A stretch of 64,000 nt of DNA from Rikenellaceae bacterium (GCA_015059735.1 SUZX01000004.1:98844-162843), one strand, 5' to 3'. Counted from the stretch's first letter, positions 45,476-56,511 are shown. Numbers and translations are program-made. The notes: a model not told the origin generated them from the sequence alone.

Positions 45476-46060
45476 CTATTTAGCACCTGCCGATTTACCA
45501 GCCTTACGACGCAATTGCTCGCCGACGAACTTGATACCCTTACCCTTGTAAGGCTCAGGTTTACGCAACGAACGAAGTTTAGCAGCAACCTGACCTACAA
45601 GTTGTTTGTCGATCGACTTCAACGTAACAATAGGGCTACCCTTCTTCTCGGTAACAGCCGTAGCCGTAACCTCAGCGGGTAGCAAGAAGTGAGTATCGTG
45701 CGAATAACCGAGACTCATTTCGAGAACTTGACCCTTAACCTCAGCTTTGAAACCGACACCTACAAGTTCTTGTTTGATTTCATAACCCTTCGACACACCG
45801 ATAACCATGTTGTTGATCAGCGCACGATAGAGACCATGAAGCGAACGGTGACGAGGTTGATTGGTCGGGCGCGTTACGATAACGGCCGGAAACTCATTGC
45901 CCTGAGCATCTGTGTGCGTGCCGACCTCTACTTTGATATCCGAGTCAACTTTCTGACTCAGTGTTCCAAGTGGCCCTTTCACGCTTACCGTATTGTCGGC
46001 AGCCACCTCTACGGTGACACCGGCGGGCAAGTTTACAGGTAATTTGCCAATTCTTGACAT
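45476..46060 (-). CDS. rplF: 50S ribosomal protein L6
   Basis: The 194-residue protein has two L6 repeats: SRIGKLPVNLPAGVTVEV at the start and the C-terminal RSLRKPEPYKGKGIKF signature. It lies near the sarcin-ricin loop and the factor-binding site. It follows rpsH by 26 bases and is the second gene of the lower transcription unit proposed here. Confidence 0.98.
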   Translation of the reverse strand: MSRIGKLPVNLPAGVTVEVAADNTVSVKGPLGTLSQKVDSDIKVEVGTHTDAQGNEFPAVIVTRPTNQPRHRSLHGLYRALINNMVIGVSKGYEIKQELVGVGFKAEVKGQVLEMSLGYSHDTHFLLPAEVTATAVTEKKGSPIVTLKSIDKQLVGQVAAKLRSLRKPEPYKGKGIKFVGEQLRRKAGKSAGAK

Positions 46061-46086
46061 TGTTTGTTGTTTTTAATGATTAACAA

Positions 46087-46485
46087 TTAGTAGATGTAGC
46101 ACAGCACCTCACCGCCGACATTCTCTTTACGAGCTTTGGCGTCGGTCATGATGCCTTTGGACGTTGACAGGATAGCAATACCCAAACCGTTCAACACGCG
46201 AGGCATGTCCGATACCGAAGCGTAGCGACGCAAACCCGGGCGGCTGACGCGTTTCAGGTCTTTGATGGCATTGCACTTCGTAGCAGCATCCCATTTAAGT
46301 GCGATCTTGATCGAAGGGTGTCCCTTCTCGTCAGTGTCGAACTTGTAAGCGAGGATGTAGCCCTGCTCGTAGAGGATCTTGGTGATCTCCTGCTTAATTT
46401 TTGAACCGGGAGCTTCAACCACCTTGTGGTTGGCTTTCACCGCGTTTCTAATTCTGGTCAGAAAGTCCGCAATAGGATCAGTCAT
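46087..46485 (-). CDS. rpsH: 30S ribosomal protein S8
   Basis: The 132-residue protein shows [38 protein letters not shown] and the end [27 protein letters not shown]8 binds 16S rRNA and in E. coli represses the spc operon. Here, unusually, it is separated from rpsN by about 670 bases and has its own near-consensus promoter, so it appears to head a second transcription unit. Confidence 0.98.
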   Translation of the reverse strand: MTDPIADFLTRIRNAVKANHKVVEAPGSKIKQEITKILYEQGYILAYKFDTDEKGHPSIKIALKWDAATKCNAIKDLKRVSRPGLRRYASVSDMPRVLNGLGIAILSTSKGIMTDAKARKENVGGEVLCYIY

Positions 46486-46663
46486 AACGAATAAGAAATT
46501 AAAAATTAATAAATTTGTTAGTTAATTTGTTGTTCCTCAAACCATTGCCAGCTATTCCTAATCATTGTACTACGAATGCGACAAGCGATTTTTCGGAGTG
46601 TTTTTCTCATTTCAGCCCCTCACGACAACGTAACATTCTCGCAAGCAGGGCCATAAAAGCGCG

Positions 46664-46694
46664 CAAATATACGCATTATTTTCCAATAAAACAA
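46664..46694 (-). promoter_or_regulatory. Internal promoter for rpsH-rplQ
   Basis: On the minus strand a -33 TTG (46694-46692), a 20-base spacer and the -7 box TATATTTG (46671-46664) fit the Bacteroidota consensus fully. The leader to rpsH would be about 170 bases. Confidence 0.7.
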
Positions 46695-47110
46695 GGTCAA
46701 CCCCCTGTTTTTGGAGAATTTAACTACAATCCCGATACACGAACAATGTTAGCACACCACGGGCTGCTAACAATATTCGCACGAAAATCAGCAGTAACGA
46801 CCACATTCTCATCTCTATTTGAAGAGATTCGAAACGATTCATATACCGACCGACACAGAGATACAACGACCCCTGATCGAGATTTTGCGTAACTTGATAT
46901 CGAATCTTTCGATCCGCCACACATACCGAGAAGTTACCGTTTGTGACGGCACTTTCCCCGATACTGCGACGCATCTACATGGATTCGACACCCTTATAGG
47001 TTTCAGGTCCTTCGATGGAAAATATCAATGATACAAGAAAAACTATCTCGCAACACCGAATTAACAACTCGGGCTCTACACCCTCGGACACAGAAACACA
47101 AAACTCATAC

Positions 47111-47142
47111 ACGACGGACATCCCGATAAGGATTTCCGTCGT
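47111..47142 (-). terminator. Terminator-like hairpin after rpsN
   Basis: On the minus strand ACGACGGA pairs with TCCGTCGT, with an inner ATCC/GGAT stem beyond one mismatch and a 6-base loop. It begins 13 bases past the rpsN stop and is followed by GTATGAGTTTTGTGTTT, a moderately T-rich tail. It may end or attenuate the upper transcript. Confidence 0.55.
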
Positions 47143-47154
47143 GAAGAGAAAATA

Positions 47155-47451
47155 TTACCAGCTGGCTTTCGTAACGCCCGGGATCAAACCCTTCGAAGCC
47201 ATCTCGCGGAACTGAATACGGCTGATGCCGAACAGGCGGATGTAACCTTTGGGACGACCCGTGATCTTGCAGCGGTTGTGCTGGCGGATAGGATTCGAGT
47301 TACGGGGCAGTTTCGACAGAGCGATCCAAGCCTCCTCGTGGTCGATCTCACCGGCTTTCAACTGAGCAGCAATTTCCTCACGCTTGTGGGCATAGCGATT
47401 AGCGAGCTTCACACGCTTTACCTCGCGTGCTTTCATCGATTCTTTTGCCAT
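47155..47451 (-). CDS. rpsN: 30S ribosomal protein S14 (zinc-free type)
   Basis: The 98-residue protein is of the long form, with [20 protein letters not shown] and the end [24 protein letters not shown]. It has a single cysteine, so no CxxC zinc ribbon. It lies 3 bases after rplE and is the last gene before the gap in the cluster. Confidence 0.97.
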   Translation of the reverse strand: MAKESMKAREVKRVKLANRYAHKREEIAAQLKAGEIDHEEAWIALSKLPRNSNPIRQHNRCKITGRPKGYIRLFGISRIQFREMASKGLIPGVTKASW

Positions 47452-47454
47452 GAC

Positions 47455-48012
47455 TTAGTTCTTTTTAGCGTTTTTGAAAGGAAGACCGAATTCGCGGAGC
47501 AGAGCATAAGCCTCCTCGTCTGTCTTAGCCGACGTAACGAAAGTGATCTCCATACCGAAAATCTTGGTGATCTTGTCAATGTCGATCTCGGGGAAGATGA
47601 TCTGCTCGGTGATACCGAGGGTGTAGTTACCCTGACCGTCGAATTTCTCGTTGATACCTTTGAAGTCGCGAATACGCGGCAAAGCAACGGCAATCAAACG
47701 CTCGAGGAACTCATACATCTTCGTATCGCGCAAAGTTACTCGCACGCCGATCGGCATGCCCTTACGCAATTTGAAGTTCGAGATATCCTTACGCGAACGA
47801 GTTTGAACGGCCTTTTGACCGGTGATCTGCGTCAACTCAGCCTCAGCAACGTCGATAAGTTTCTTATCGGCGACAGCCTGACCCATACCTTGGTTGATAA
47901 CGATCTTTTGGAGTTTGGGGCACTGCATGATACTCGAGTACCCGAACTCTTTCATAAGGGCAGGAATGATCTGCTCCTTATACTGTGTTTTGAGTGTAGG
48001 AACGTATGCCAT
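47455..48012 (-). CDS. rplE: 50S ribosomal protein L5
   Basis: The 185-residue protein shows NSS-like start [41 protein letters not shown] and [20 protein letters not shown]5 links 5S rRNA and P-site tRNA. Its ATG overlaps the rplX stop codon (TAATG), which suggests translational coupling. Confidence 0.98.
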   Translation of the reverse strand: MAYVPTLKTQYKEQIIPALMKEFGYSSIMQCPKLQKIVINQGMGQAVADKKLIDVAEAELTQITGQKAVQTRSRKDISNFKLRKGMPIGVRVTLRDTKMYEFLERLIAVALPRIRDFKGINEKFDGQGNYTLGITEQIIFPEIDIDKITKIFGMEITFVTSAKTDEEAYALLREFGLPFKNAKKN

Positions 48013-48335
48013 TATTTAATCTCCTCCCCTGATTTTTTAGCGTAACGAACTAATTTACCTTTGGCATCAAGTTTGCGACCTACCTTTGTAGGTTTACCGC
48101 TCTTGGGATCCAACACCTGAATATTCGAGATGTGAATCGGAGCCTCCTGCTCAACGATGCCACCCTGCGGGTTTTGCGCATTGGGTTTGGTGGCCTTCTT
48201 AATAAGGTTGACACCCTCAACAATGGCGCGTTGCTTCGACACCTCAACCTTCAAGACTTTACCCTGCTGGCCTTTGCTGTCACCGGCGATGATCTGCACC
48301 ATGTCCCCTTTTTTGATATGTAATTTCATAGACAT
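48012..48335 (-). CDS. rplX: 50S ribosomal protein L24
   Basis: The 107-residue KOW-fold protein shows [23 protein letters not shown] and [20 protein letters not shown]. It starts large-subunit assembly. A second ATG at 48329 is an equally possible start. It overlaps rplE by one base. Confidence 0.97.
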   Translation of the reverse strand: MSMKLHIKKGDMVQIIAGDSKGQQGKVLKVEVSKQRAIVEGVNLIKKATKPNAQNPQGGIVEQEAPIHISNIQVLDPKSGKPTKVGRKLDAKGKLVRYAKKSGEEIK

Positions 48336-48348
48336 AGACGATTTATGA

Positions 48349-48714
48349 TTACAATACTTCGGGTGCGAGGGAGATAATCTTCATATATTGATCACGCAGC
48401 TCACGAGCTACGGGACCGAAAATACGAGTACCGCGCATTTCACCCTGGTTGTTAAGAAGTACTACGGCGTTATCGTCGAAACGAATATACGAACCGTTGG
48501 CACGTCTGATTTCCTTGGTCGTGCGCACGACTACTGCCTTCGAAACAGCGCCCTTCTTGACATCGCCCGAGGGAGTCGCACTCTTGACCGATACGACGAT
48601 CTTATCGCCGATGGATGCATAGCGACGCTTCGTGCCGCCGAGCACCCGGATGCAAAGGACCTCCTTAGCACCGCTGTTGTCAGCTACTACGAGTCTGCTT
48701 TCCTGTTGTATCAT
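48349..48714 (-). CDS. rplN: 50S ribosomal protein L14
   Basis: The 121-residue protein reads [19 protein letters not shown] and shows the end [22 protein letters not shown], a near-standard L14. It forms an inter-subunit bridge. It lies 2 bases after rpsQ. Confidence 0.98.
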   Translation of the reverse strand: MIQQESRLVVADNSGAKEVLCIRVLGGTKRRYASIGDKIVVSVKSATPSGDVKKGAVSKAVVVRTTKEIRRANGSYIRFDDNAVVLLNNQGEMRGTRIFGPVARELRDQYMKIISLAPEVL

Positions 48715-48716
48715 AA

Positions 48717-48971
48717 TTACTTAGCTCTTTCAATGATTTGTACTAATCTCCAACGCTTCGTCTTGCTCAGCGGACGAGTCTCCATGATACGTACGGTATC
48801 GCCCTCTTTGCAGGTTTCATCGAGCGACTCGGCGACGAATTTGGTCGTCTTGTTTACGAACTTACCGTAGATCGGGTGTTTTACTTTTCGCGCTACCGCA
48901 ACCACAATGGTTTTCTCCATCTTGGTGCTGACAACCACTCCGATACGCTCTTTTCTAAGATTTCTTTCCAT
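48717..48971 (-). CDS. rpsQ: 30S ribosomal protein S17
   Basis: The 84-residue OB-fold protein shows [33 protein letters not shown] and the end [17 protein letters not shown]. The ATG at 48971 is used; the open frame extends to an unneeded TTG 6 bases upstream. It lies 10 bases after rpmC. Confidence 0.97.
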   Translation of the reverse strand: MERNLRKERIGVVVSTKMEKTIVVAVARKVKHPIYGKFVNKTTKFVAESLDETCKEGDTVRIMETRPLSKTKRWRLVQIIERAK

Positions 48972-48981
48972 AGTCAATAAA

Positions 48982-49173
48982 TTATTTAGCGTTTCTTTGA
49001 CGCAGAATGGTCAGCATACGAGCGATGTCTCTGCGGGTTTTCTTAATGATCGACGGGTTCTCGACGGGGGACACCGCGTGCTGTACTTTCAGCTTGGCGA
49101 GCTGAGCTTTTTCAGCCTCGATGCGCTCTACCAGGTCCTTGGTCGAAATATCCTTGATTTCTGCACTTTTCAT
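48982..49173 (-). CDS. rpmC: 50S ribosomal protein L29
   Basis: The 63-residue two-helix protein shows [22 protein letters not shown] and the end [15 protein letters not shown]. It lies near the exit tunnel, where trigger factor and SRP bind. It follows rplP by 11 bases. Confidence 0.97.
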   Translation of the reverse strand: MKSAEIKDISTKDLVERIEAEKAQLAKLKVQHAVSPVENPSIIKKTRRDIARMLTILRQRNAK

Positions 49174-49184
49174 GTTGTGTTCCC

Positions 49185-49613
49185 TTAAATTGTGGTTTCG
49201 ACGTAGTCACGTCTTACGATAAACTTAGTTGTAATAGGCAACTTCTGTGCTCCCAAACGCAGTGCTTCCTGAGCGACTGCCAAAGGCACACCCTCTGCCT
49301 CGAAGAGAATACGACCCGGGGTTACTGGGGCTACGAAGCCCTCGGGATTACCCTTACCTTTACCCATACGTACCTCAGCAGGCTTCTTCGTGATGGGTTT
49401 ATCGGGGAAGATGCGAATCCAAAGCTGACCCTCACGCTTCATATAACGCGTGATAGCCTGACGCGCAGCCTCGATCTGGCGACCTGTGATCCAGGTCGAT
49501 TCAAGTGCTTTGATTGCGAACGATCCGTATGCAAGCTGGTTACCTCTCTGAGCCAAACCCTTCATACGGCCTTTCTGCATTCTTCTAAATTTGGTCTTTT
49601 TCGGCTGTAACAT
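49185..49613 (-). CDS. rplP: 50S ribosomal protein L16
   Basis: The 142-residue protein shows [18 protein letters not shown], the central [18 protein letters not shown] and [12 protein letters not shown]. It shapes the A-site side of the peptidyl transferase centre. It follows rpsC by 25 bases. Confidence 0.98.
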   Translation of the reverse strand: MLQPKKTKFRRMQKGRMKGLAQRGNQLAYGSFAIKALESTWITGRQIEAARQAITRYMKREGQLWIRIFPDKPITKKPAEVRMGKGKGNPEGFVAPVTPGRILFEAEGVPLAVAQEALRLGAQKLPITTKFIVRRDYVETTI

Positions 49614-49638
49614 ATTCGTTTTGCTTAAAAGGTCCTAC

Positions 49639-50400
49639 TTACTTATTGTTGTTGTTACGACGGCGGCCACCACGACGCTCGCCACGATCACCACGACCAC
49701 GACGTTCGCCACGATCGCCACGATCATTCGAAGTTGCTTGAGCCGAAGTTCCGGCGATCTCGAAGATGTCGCGTTTGCCATATACCGTACCCTGACAGAT
49801 CCAAACCTTGACACCCAAGATACCCACTTTGGTCAAAGCCTCGGTCAGGCAATAATCGATGTCGGCACGGAAAGTGTGCAACGGAATACGTCCCTCTTTG
49901 ATGGTCTCGGTACGAGCCATCTCGGCACCACCTACACGACCTGCGACTTGCACCTTGATACCCTCGGCGCCCATACGCATTGTCGAAGCAACGGCGGTCT
50001 TCACTGCGCGGCGGAACGATACACGACCCTCCAACTGGCGAGCAATGTTCTGGCCAACGATAACGGCATCAACCTCCGGACGTTTTACTTCAAAAATATT
50101 AATCTGAATCTCCTTGCCGGTGAGTTTCTTCAACTCCTCCTTCAATTTGTCAACCTCTTGACCACCCTTACCGATGATGATACCCGGACGAGCAGTGGAG
50201 ATGGTTACCGTAACCAGCTTCAGCGTGCGCTCGATGATGATCTTCGAGATGCTAGCCTTAGCCAGACGGACATTCAGATATTTACGAATCTTGGCGTCTT
50301 CTACGAGCTTCTCGGAGAAGTCTTTACCACCAAACCAGTTGGAATCCCAACCACGAATGATACCAAGACGATTTGCTATCGGATTAACTTTCTGTCCCAT
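49639..50400 (-). CDS. rpsC: 30S ribosomal protein S3 with Arg/Gly-rich tail
   Basis: The 253-residue protein has a KH domain ([18 protein letters not shown]) and the S3 C-terminal domain ([31 protein letters not shown]). After about residue 220 comes a repeated, highly charged tail of RGDRGERRG units ending in RRRNNNNK. S3 lines the mRNA entry channel and has helicase activity. The tail is longer and more repetitive than in E. coli; its role is unknown. Confidence 0.97.
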   Translation of the reverse strand: MGQKVNPIANRLGIIRGWDSNWFGGKDFSEKLVEDAKIRKYLNVRLAKASISKIIIERTLKLVTVTISTARPGIIIGKGGQEVDKLKEELKKLTGKEIQINIFEVKRPEVDAVIVGQNIARQLEGRVSFRRAVKTAVASTMRMGAEGIKVQVAGRVGGAEMARTETIKEGRIPLHTFRADIDYCLTEALTKVGILGVKVWICQGTVYGKRDIFEIAGTSAQATSNDRGDRGERRGRGDRGERRGGRRRNNNNK

Positions 50401-50404
50401 CTGA

Positions 50405-50815
50405 TTATTTGTTTTCTACGGTTACCATTTTGTCAACTACGATCGTCACGTGGTTCGAACGTTTGCGGATACGGTGTGCGCGACCCTGCGGAGCAGCTTG
50501 AATACGTTTCAGCATGCGACCACCATCTACGAATACCTCTTTCACGCAAAGTGCGGTGTCTTCAAGACGCTCGCCTTCATTCTTGGCCTCCCAGTTTGCG
50601 ATAGCCGATTTGAGAAGTTTCTCCATACGGATTGACGCCTCCTTCTTCGAGTATCGGAGAATGCCAAGAGCTTTATTGATCTCTACGCCGCGAATGATGT
50701 CGGCCACAAGGCGCATCTTGCGGGGCGAGGTCGGGCAATCGCGCATGATGGCGATTGCTTTTTGCTTCTTTTCAGCCTTTAATTTCTCGGCTCTTATTGC
50801 TTTTCTTGCACCCAT
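50405..50815 (-). CDS. rplV: 50S ribosomal protein L22
   Basis: The 136-residue protein shows [18 protein letters not shown] near residue 26 and the hairpin/C-terminal part [22 protein letters not shown]. Its loop lines the exit tunnel. It lies 4 bases before rpsC. Confidence 0.98.
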   Translation of the reverse strand: MGARKAIRAEKLKAEKKQKAIAIMRDCPTSPRKMRLVADIIRGVEINKALGILRYSKKEASIRMEKLLKSAIANWEAKNEGERLEDTALCVKEVFVDGGRMLKRIQAAPQGRAHRIRKRSNHVTIVVDKMVTVENK

Positions 50816-50822
50816 TTTCTAC

Positions 50823-51092
50823 CTATTTTTTCTTGTTACCGGAGTGACCGCGGAAGTTGCGCGTGGGAGCAAACTCTCCGAGTTTGTGTCCTACCATGTT
50901 CTCTGTGACATACACCGGAATAAATTTGTTTCCGTTGTGGACAGCGATCGTCTGACCTACAAAATCAGGCGAGATCATACTTGCTCGCGACCATGTCTTG
51001 ATTACCGACTTCTTGTTTCCCTCGGCCTGAGCGACAACTTTCGCTTCAAGTTTGGGGTCGATAAACGGTCCTTTTTTTAATGAACGGCTCAT
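50823..51092 (-). CDS. rpsS: 30S ribosomal protein S19
   Basis: The 89-residue protein reads [15 protein letters not shown] at the start and [23 protein letters not shown], then [17 protein letters not shown]. It forms a head bridge with S13. It follows rplB by 17 bases. Confidence 0.98.
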   Translation of the reverse strand: MSRSLKKGPFIDPKLEAKVVAQAEGNKKSVIKTWSRASMISPDFVGQTIAVHNGNKFIPVYVTENMVGHKLGEFAPTRNFRGHSGNKKK

Positions 51093-51109
51093 TATGTACT
51101 CTTATTTAA

Positions 51110-51934
51110 TTATTTTTTCTTCTTGGAAATAATGAACTTCGAAGTGGTCTTCTTCGGGTTGCGGGTCTTAGCACCCTTAGCCAAAAGACCCTTGCGCGAA
51201 CGGGGATGACCTCCGGAAGCACGTCCTTCACCACCACCCATCGGGTGATCAACAGGGTTCATAACCACACCTCGGTTGCGCGGGCGGCGACCCAGCCAAC
51301 GTTCACGACCAGCCTTACCGGAGCTTTCGAGGTTGTGATCGACATTCGACACAACACCTACCGTAGCGCGGCAAGTTACGAGTACCATACGAGTCTCACC
51401 CGAAGGCAACTTGATGATGGCAAATTTGCCCTCACGAGCCAACAGTTGAGCATACGAGCCTGCCGAGCGTGCCATAGCAGCACCTTGGCCGGGGTAGAGT
51501 TCAATATTGTGAACCACCGTACCCAGCGGAATCTCGCTCAAAAAGAGCGTATTTCCCACCTCGGGAGCGACACCTGCGCCACTCATTACGGTTTGGCCCA
51601 CTTGGAGTCCGTTCGGTGCGATGATATAACTCTTCTCACCGTCGGCATACACCAAAAGTGCAATACGTGCTGTACGATTCGGATCGTACTCGATTGTCTT
51701 TACAGTCGCAGCGATACCGTCCTTCGAGCGTTTGAAGTCAACGTTACGATACATTTGTTTGTGACCACCACCAATATAGCGGACAGTCATCTTACCGGCG
51801 TTGTTACGTCCTCCGGTGCTCTTCTTGACGCTGAGCAGCGATTTCTCCGGTTTGTTCGTCGTGATTTCGTCGAACGTGCCGATAATCTTATGACGCGTAC
51901 CTGCGGTTACAGGTTTGAATTTTCTTACTGCCAT
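51110..51934 (-). CDS. rplB: 50S ribosomal protein L2
   Basis: The 274-residue protein shows the OB/SH3 parts and the C-terminal [19 protein letters not shown] with the conserved histidine near the peptidyl transferase centre. It is needed for subunit joining. It follows rplW by 5 bases. Confidence 0.98.
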   Translation of the reverse strand: MAVRKFKPVTAGTRHKIIGTFDEITTNKPEKSLLSVKKSTGGRNNAGKMTVRYIGGGHKQMYRNVDFKRSKDGIAATVKTIEYDPNRTARIALLVYADGEKSYIIAPNGLQVGQTVMSGAGVAPEVGNTLFLSEIPLGTVVHNIELYPGQGAAMARSAGSYAQLLAREGKFAIIKLPSGETRMVLVTCRATVGVVSNVDHNLESSGKAGRERWLGRRPRNRGVVMNPVDHPMGGGEGRASGGHPRSRKGLLAKGAKTRNPKKTTSKFIISKKKK

Positions 51935-51939
51935 CTTCG

Positions 51940-52230
51940 TTAGATATTACTGTAAAAATCAATCTTATCTCCGTCCTTCAAGGTCACAATAGCTTTCTTG
52001 AAGTTGTTAGTGCGGCCCTCCAAAAGCCCTGCTTTGGTGTAGCGGCTTTTGAGTTTGCCCATGTAGTTCACGGTGTTCACATCGGTCACGACGACGTTGT
52101 ACATCTGCTCTACGGCATTGCGAATTTGCAGCTTGTTAGCTCTTACGTCAACGATAAAACCGTAGCGATTCAACTTTTCGCCCTGAATCGTCATTTTCTC
52201 GGTCAAAACCGGCTTAATAATAATTTCCAT
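51940..52230 (-). CDS. rplW: 50S ribosomal protein L23
   Basis: The 96-residue protein starts [13 protein letters not shown] and shows [18 protein letters not shown]. It is the exit-tunnel docking site for trigger factor and SRP. It follows rplD by 14 bases. Confidence 0.97.
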   Translation of the reverse strand: MEIIIKPVLTEKMTIQGEKLNRYGFIVDVRANKLQIRNAVEQMYNVVVTDVNTVNYMGKLKSRYTKAGLLEGRTNNFKKAIVTLKDGDKIDFYSNI

Positions 52231-52244
52231 TGTGTTTTGCGTTT

Positions 52245-52871
52245 TTAAGCTAACATCGTATTCAATACATTCTCTGCGCCCTCAACCATTACGATAGCCG
52301 AAGCGTTCATCACGTCGTATGTGCAAACGTTCTGAGCCAAAACGGGCTTCACGTAAGGCAGGTTGCGGCACGACAATTGGAGGTTCACGTTACCCTCGGG
52401 GAGAACCAACAACACCTTCTTGTCTGCAACTTTCAAAGCCTCAGCCATAGCCACTACGCTCTTGGTCTTCGGAGCCTCGAAAGCAGGCGACTCGATAACG
52501 GTGATAACACCGGCCTGAGCCTTGTAGGTCAATGCGCTACGACGAGCCAACTGTTTGAGTTTCTTGTTGAGTTTGAAGCTGTAATCGCGGGGTACAGGAC
52601 CGAACACACGACCACCACCCGGGAAGAGAGGCGACAAGATGCTACCTGCACGAGCACCACCGGTACCCTTTTGACGTTTGAGTTTACGGGTAGAACCGGC
52701 AACCTCGTTACGTTGTTTAGCTTTGTGTGTTCCCTGACGCTGATCGGCGAGGTACTGCTTCACGTCGAGATAGATAGCGTGGTCATTAGCCTCCACGCCG
52801 AAAACGGCATCCGAAAGAACTACCTTACGACCCGTTTCATTACCTTGGATGTTTAATACTGCTAATTCCAT
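52245..52871 (-). CDS. rplD: 50S ribosomal protein L4
   Basis: The 208-residue protein shows the tunnel-loop motif [19 protein letters not shown] followed by [11 protein letters not shown], and the C-terminal domain. The ATG at 52871 starts MELAVLN; the frame's earlier TTG lies within the rplC end. In E. coli L4 represses the S10 operon; whether that holds here is unknown. It lies 1 base after rplC. Confidence 0.98.
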   Translation of the reverse strand: MELAVLNIQGNETGRKVVLSDAVFGVEANDHAIYLDVKQYLADQRQGTHKAKQRNEVAGSTRKLKRQKGTGGARAGSILSPLFPGGGRVFGPVPRDYSFKLNKKLKQLARRSALTYKAQAGVITVIESPAFEAPKTKSVVAMAEALKVADKKVLLVLPEGNVNLQLSCRNLPYVKPVLAQNVCTYDVMNASAIVMVEGAENVLNTMLA

Positions 52872-52872
52872 A

Positions 52873-53487
52873 CTACTTCTCAATCGTTAAATAAGCACCT
52901 TTGGCTCCCGGAATCGAACCTTTCACTAAGATAAGGTTGCTCTCAGGAATAACTTTCAAAACTCGCAGGTTCAAAACCTTAACCTGCTCACCGCCCATTT
53001 GGCCGGGAAGACGCTTGCCTTTGAAGACGCGCGAAGGATAGGAAGAAGCTCCAAGTGAACCCGGCTTACGCTGACGGTTGTGCTGACCGTGAGTCTGTCC
53101 ACCGACACCGCCGAAACCATGACGCTTCACTACACCCTGAAAACCTTTACCTTTCGAGATCCCGGTCACGTCAACCCAATCCTCCTCCGAGAAGAGATCC
53201 ACAGTAAGCGTGTCGCCGAGAGCCACTTCGGGCATACCCTTGAATTCTGCAAGCTTGCGCTTGGGAGTAGTGCCGGCTTTCTTGAAGTGACCTAACAAAC
53301 TGCTGCTGGTGTGCTTTTCACTTTTCTCGTCATAGGCAATCTGAACTGCTTCGTAGGAGTCCTTCTCCACAGTCTTGATTTGCGTAACCACACACGGACC
53401 AGCCTCGATAACAGTGCATGGTATATTCTTACCCTCGGCACTGTAAACGGAAGTCATTCCGATTTTCTTTCCAATAAGTCCTGACAT
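52873..53487 (-). CDS. rplC: 50S ribosomal protein L3
   Basis: The 204-residue protein shows [16 protein letters not shown] at the start, [18 protein letters not shown], and [20 protein letters not shown], the loop that reaches the peptidyl transferase centre. It lies 66 bases after rpsJ. Confidence 0.98.
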   Translation of the reverse strand: MSGLIGKKIGMTSVYSAEGKNIPCTVIEAGPCVVTQIKTVEKDSYEAVQIAYDEKSEKHTSSSLLGHFKKAGTTPKRKLAEFKGMPEVALGDTLTVDLFSEEDWVDVTGISKGKGFQGVVKRHGFGGVGGQTHGQHNRQRKPGSLGASSYPSRVFKGKRLPGQMGGEQVKVLNLRVLKVIPESNLILVKGSIPGAKGAYLTIEK

Positions 53488-53553
53488 TTGTTGTCGAATT
53501 ACGTTTGTTATAAATTAAAAGTGATGTTTTGAGCTATTTCAAACCGCTCCCGA

Positions 53554-53859
53554 TCACACTTTGATCTCTACCTCAACACCCGAGGGAAGCTCCAACTTCA
53601 TCAAGGCGTCGATCGTCTTAGGCGTCGACGAATAGATGTCGAGGATGCGTTTGAAGGTGCAGAGTTGGAACTGCTCGCGAGCTTTCTTATTGACGAAAGT
53701 CGAGCGGTTAACCGTAAAAATCTGCTTGCGTGTGGGGAGGGGCACAGGACCGCTGACAACAGCACCCGTGCTCTTCACAGTCTTCACAATCTTCTCGGCC
53801 GACTTGTCCACAAGATTGTGATCAAAAGACTTTAATTTGATTCTGATTTTCTGGTTCAT
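53554..53859 (-). CDS. rpsJ: 30S ribosomal protein S10
   Basis: The 101-residue protein shows [22 protein letters not shown] and [17 protein letters not shown]. It is both a 30S head protein and, in other bacteria, the NusE antitermination factor. It lies 8 bases after fusA; no tuf gene intervenes. Confidence 0.98.
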   Translation of the reverse strand: MNQKIRIKLKSFDHNLVDKSAEKIVKTVKSTGAVVSGPVPLPTRKQIFTVNRSTFVNKKAREQFQLCTFKRILDIYSSTPKTIDALMKLELPSGVEVEIKV

Positions 53860-53867
53860 ATTGTTTC

Positions 53868-55979
53868 TTATTCTATATCCTTACGTTTACCACTCGCTTT
53901 CTCGATGATCTCCTTAGCCAAGTTGGCAGGAACCTCTTCGAAGTGCGAGAACTCCATAGACGAGGTAGCGCGACCCGACGAAATCGTACGCAGCACAGTT
54001 ACATAACCGAACATCTCGGCAAGAGGCACTTTGGCTTTTACCACACGGGCGGTACCTTTCGACTCCATACCCGTAATTTGGCCACGACGTTTGTTCAAGT
54101 CACCGATAATATCACCCATGTTCTCCTCGGGAGTAACCACCTCAACAGACATGATAGGCTCCATGATAACCGAACCGGCTTTGGGAGCAGCAGCACGATA
54201 ACCGTTGCGGGCAGCGATCTCGAACGACAATTGGTCGGAGTCCACCGGGTGGAACGAACCATCTTTGAGGGTTACTTTCATCGAGTCCATCGTATAGCCG
54301 GCAAGAGCACCATTGGCCATAGCAGCCTCGAAACCTTTCTGTACCGAAGGAATGAACTCTTTGGGGATGTTACCGCCCTTAACTTCATCAACGAACGTAA
54401 GACCCATCTTACCCTCTTCGGCAGGACCGATCTCGAAGATGATATCGGCAAACTTACCACGACCACCGGTCTGCTTCTTGAAGACCTCACGGTGTTGTAC
54501 GGTAGTTGTAAGAGCCTCTTTGTAGTTCACCTGCGGAGCTCCCTGATTGATCTCTACACCGAACTCGCGACGCAGACGGTCAACGATGATGTCAAGGTGG
54601 AGCTCACCCATACCGCTGATTACGGTCTGACCCGAATCCTCATCGGTATGTACAGTAAACGTTGGATCCTCCTCGGCCAATTTTGCCAAAGCGATACCAA
54701 GTTTATCGAGGTCTTTCTGAGTTTTGGGCTCAACAGCCAAACCGATCACCGGCTCGGGGAATGTCATTTGTTCGAGAACGATCGGAGCATTCTCAGCGCA
54801 AAGTGTATCACCCGTGCGGATCTCTTTGAAACCTACGGCTGCACAGATGTCACCAGCAGAAACCGTCTCCAACGGATTCTGTTTGTTGGCGTGCATCTGG
54901 TAGATACGGCTGATACGCTCACGTTTGCCACTGCGTGCATTCAACACATAAGAACCTGCATCGAGTTTACCCGAGTAAACGCGCACGAAAGCCAAACGAC
55001 CTACGAACGGGTCGGTAGCAATCTTAAATGCCAAACCACAGAACGAATCGTTATCAGTGGCGTTGCGAACCTCCTCAGCCTCGGTTTTGGGGTTGATACC
55101 CGTAACGGCGGGGACATCCAGCGGCGAGGGCAGGAAAGCCATCACATAGTCAAGCAACTTCTGAACGCCTTTGTTGTGGAACGACGAGCCACAGAGCATC
55201 GGAACGATCTGCATCGAGATCGTAGCCTTACGAATTGCTTCGAGCAACTCTTCGGGAGTGATCGAATCGGGATCCTCAAAGAATTTCTCCATCAGTGCAT
55301 CATCGGTTGCTGCCACCTCCTCGATCAATTTGGCACGCCACTCGGCAGCCTCCTCTTTCATCGAAGCAGGAATCTCACGCAACTCAAAGTTGTCACGAAC
55401 GGTCTTGTCATCGAAGTAGTAGATCGCATTATTATATATAAGGTCTACCAAACCCTCGAATTTATCCTCTACACCGATCGGCAACACAACGGGCAAAGCC
55501 GTTGTTCCAAAGTGCTCTTTAATCTGCGAGCATACGGCATAGAAATCAGCACCCGTGCGGTCCATCTTGTTAACGTAACCGATACGGGGAACGTTGTATT
55601 TGTCAGCCTGACGCCATACGGTCTCCGACTGGGGCTCCACACCACCAACGGCGCAGAACGTAGCGATAGCACCGTCGAGTACACGCAACGAACGTTCTAC
55701 CTCAACGGTAAAATCGACGTGTCCCGGGGTATCGATCAAGTTGATCTGATACTGGTGGTCTTTGTACTGCCAGAAAGCTGTCGTAGCAGCCGAGGTAATC
55801 GTAATACCGCGCTCCTGCTCTTGAACCATCCAGTCCATAGTGGCAGCACCCTCGTGGGTCTCACCGATTTTGTGGGTTTTACCTGTATAGAAAAGGATAC
55901 GCTCCGACGTAGTGGTCTTACCGGCATCGATGTGCGCCATGATACCGATATTACGCGTATATTTCAAGTCTCTTGCCAT
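53868..55979 (-). CDS. fusA: Elongation factor G
   Basis: The 703-residue GTPase shows G1 [10 protein letters not shown]2 with [12 protein letters not shown]3 DTPGHVDF and G4 [10 protein letters not shown], followed by the five-domain EF-G layout with the domain IV segment NYKEALTT. It moves tRNA and mRNA through the ribosome. It lies 14 bases after rpsG and leads directly into the S10 genes. Confidence 0.98.
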   Translation of the reverse strand: MARDLKYTRNIGIMAHIDAGKTTTSERILFYTGKTHKIGETHEGAATMDWMVQEQERGITITSAATTAFWQYKDHQYQINLIDTPGHVDFTVEVERSLRVLDGAIATFCAVGGVEPQSETVWRQADKYNVPRIGYVNKMDRTGADFYAVCSQIKEHFGTTALPVVLPIGVEDKFEGLVDLIYNNAIYYFDDKTVRDNFELREIPASMKEEAAEWRAKLIEEVAATDDALMEKFFEDPDSITPEELLEAIRKATISMQIVPMLCGSSFHNKGVQKLLDYVMAFLPSPLDVPAVTGINPKTEAEEVRNATDNDSFCGLAFKIATDPFVGRLAFVRVYSGKLDAGSYVLNARSGKRERISRIYQMHANKQNPLETVSAGDICAAVGFKEIRTGDTLCAENAPIVLEQMTFPEPVIGLAVEPKTQKDLDKLGIALAKLAEEDPTFTVHTDEDSGQTVISGMGELHLDIIVDRLRREFGVEINQGAPQVNYKEALTTTVQHREVFKKQTGGRGKFADIIFEIGPAEEGKMGLTFVDEVKGGNIPKEFIPSVQKGFEAAMANGALAGYTMDSMKVTLKDGSFHPVDSDQLSFEIAARNGYRAAAPKAGSVIMEPIMSVEVVTPEENMGDIIGDLNKRRGQITGMESKGTARVVKAKVPLAEMFGYVTVLRTISSGRATSSMEFSHFEEVPANLAKEIIEKASGKRKDIE

Positions 55980-55993
55980 CGTTAGTATCCTTT

Positions 55994-56470
55994 TTAGAAT
56001 CTAAAATGAGCAAATGCCTTGTTGGCCTCTGCCATGCGGTGCATCTCCTCTTTACGCTTGAAGGCAGCACCCTGCTGATTGTAAGCGTCGATAATCTCGG
56101 CGGCAAGTTTGTCAGCCATCGTCTTTCCGGCGCGCTTGCGGGAATAGAGGACAAGGTTTTTCATGGAAATAGAAATCTTGCGCTCCGGACGAACCTCCAT
56201 AGGAACTTGGAAAGTCGCGCCACCGATACGCTTCGATTTCACTTCGACTTGGGGCGTGATGTTCTCCAAGGCCTGTTTCCAGATTTCCAACGGAGATTTA
56301 TCAGCATCCTTCATCTTCTTGCCTACAACATCCAACGAATCGTAGAAAATCGTGTAGGCAATACTCTTCTTACCATCCAGCATAAGGTTGTTCACGAAAC
56401 GGGTCACAGCCACGTCTCCGAACTTCGGATCCGGAAGTAGAATTCGCTTTTTTGGCTTAGCTTTTCTCAT
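55994..56470 (-). CDS. rpsG: 30S ribosomal protein S7
   Basis: The 158-residue protein shows [22 protein letters not shown] and the C-terminal [20 protein letters not shown]. It organises the 30S head. It follows rpsL by 41 bases. Confidence 0.98.
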   Translation of the reverse strand: MRKAKPKKRILLPDPKFGDVAVTRFVNNLMLDGKKSIAYTIFYDSLDVVGKKMKDADKSPLEIWKQALENITPQVEVKSKRIGGATFQVPMEVRPERKISISMKNLVLYSRKRAGKTMADKLAAEIIDAYNQQGAAFKRKEEMHRMAEANKAFAHFRF

Positions 56471-56511
56471 TGCTTATAAAAATAATCAGTTAATTCTTTT
56501 GTAGGGATTGA

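Larger units (their letters stand above)
46486..47154. other. Unexplained 669-base gap inside the spc operon
   Basis: Between rpsH and rpsN lies a stretch without a convincing gene; open frames on both strands (for example 46515-46892 plus, 46720-46974 minus) have no recognisable family, no good start context and overlap each other. On the minus strand, a terminator-like hairpin comes first, then about 420 bases of ordinary composition with a few short hairpins (for example 46748-46771), then a promoter. A small RNA or a decayed gene is possible. Confidence 0.6.

Noticed and set aside
46515..46892. A 125-residue plus-strand open frame in the rpsN-rpsH gap
   Set aside because: No recognisable domain, no promoter of the TAnnTTTG type before it, and rare low-quality composition. 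Kept only as part of the unexplained gap.
53943..55985. A 680-residue open frame on the plus strand opposite fusA
   Set aside because: It lies fully antisense to a highly conserved gene, and its residue make-up (many His, Arg, Thr, Cys) is what an antisense frame of biased codons gives. No known family pattern is seen.
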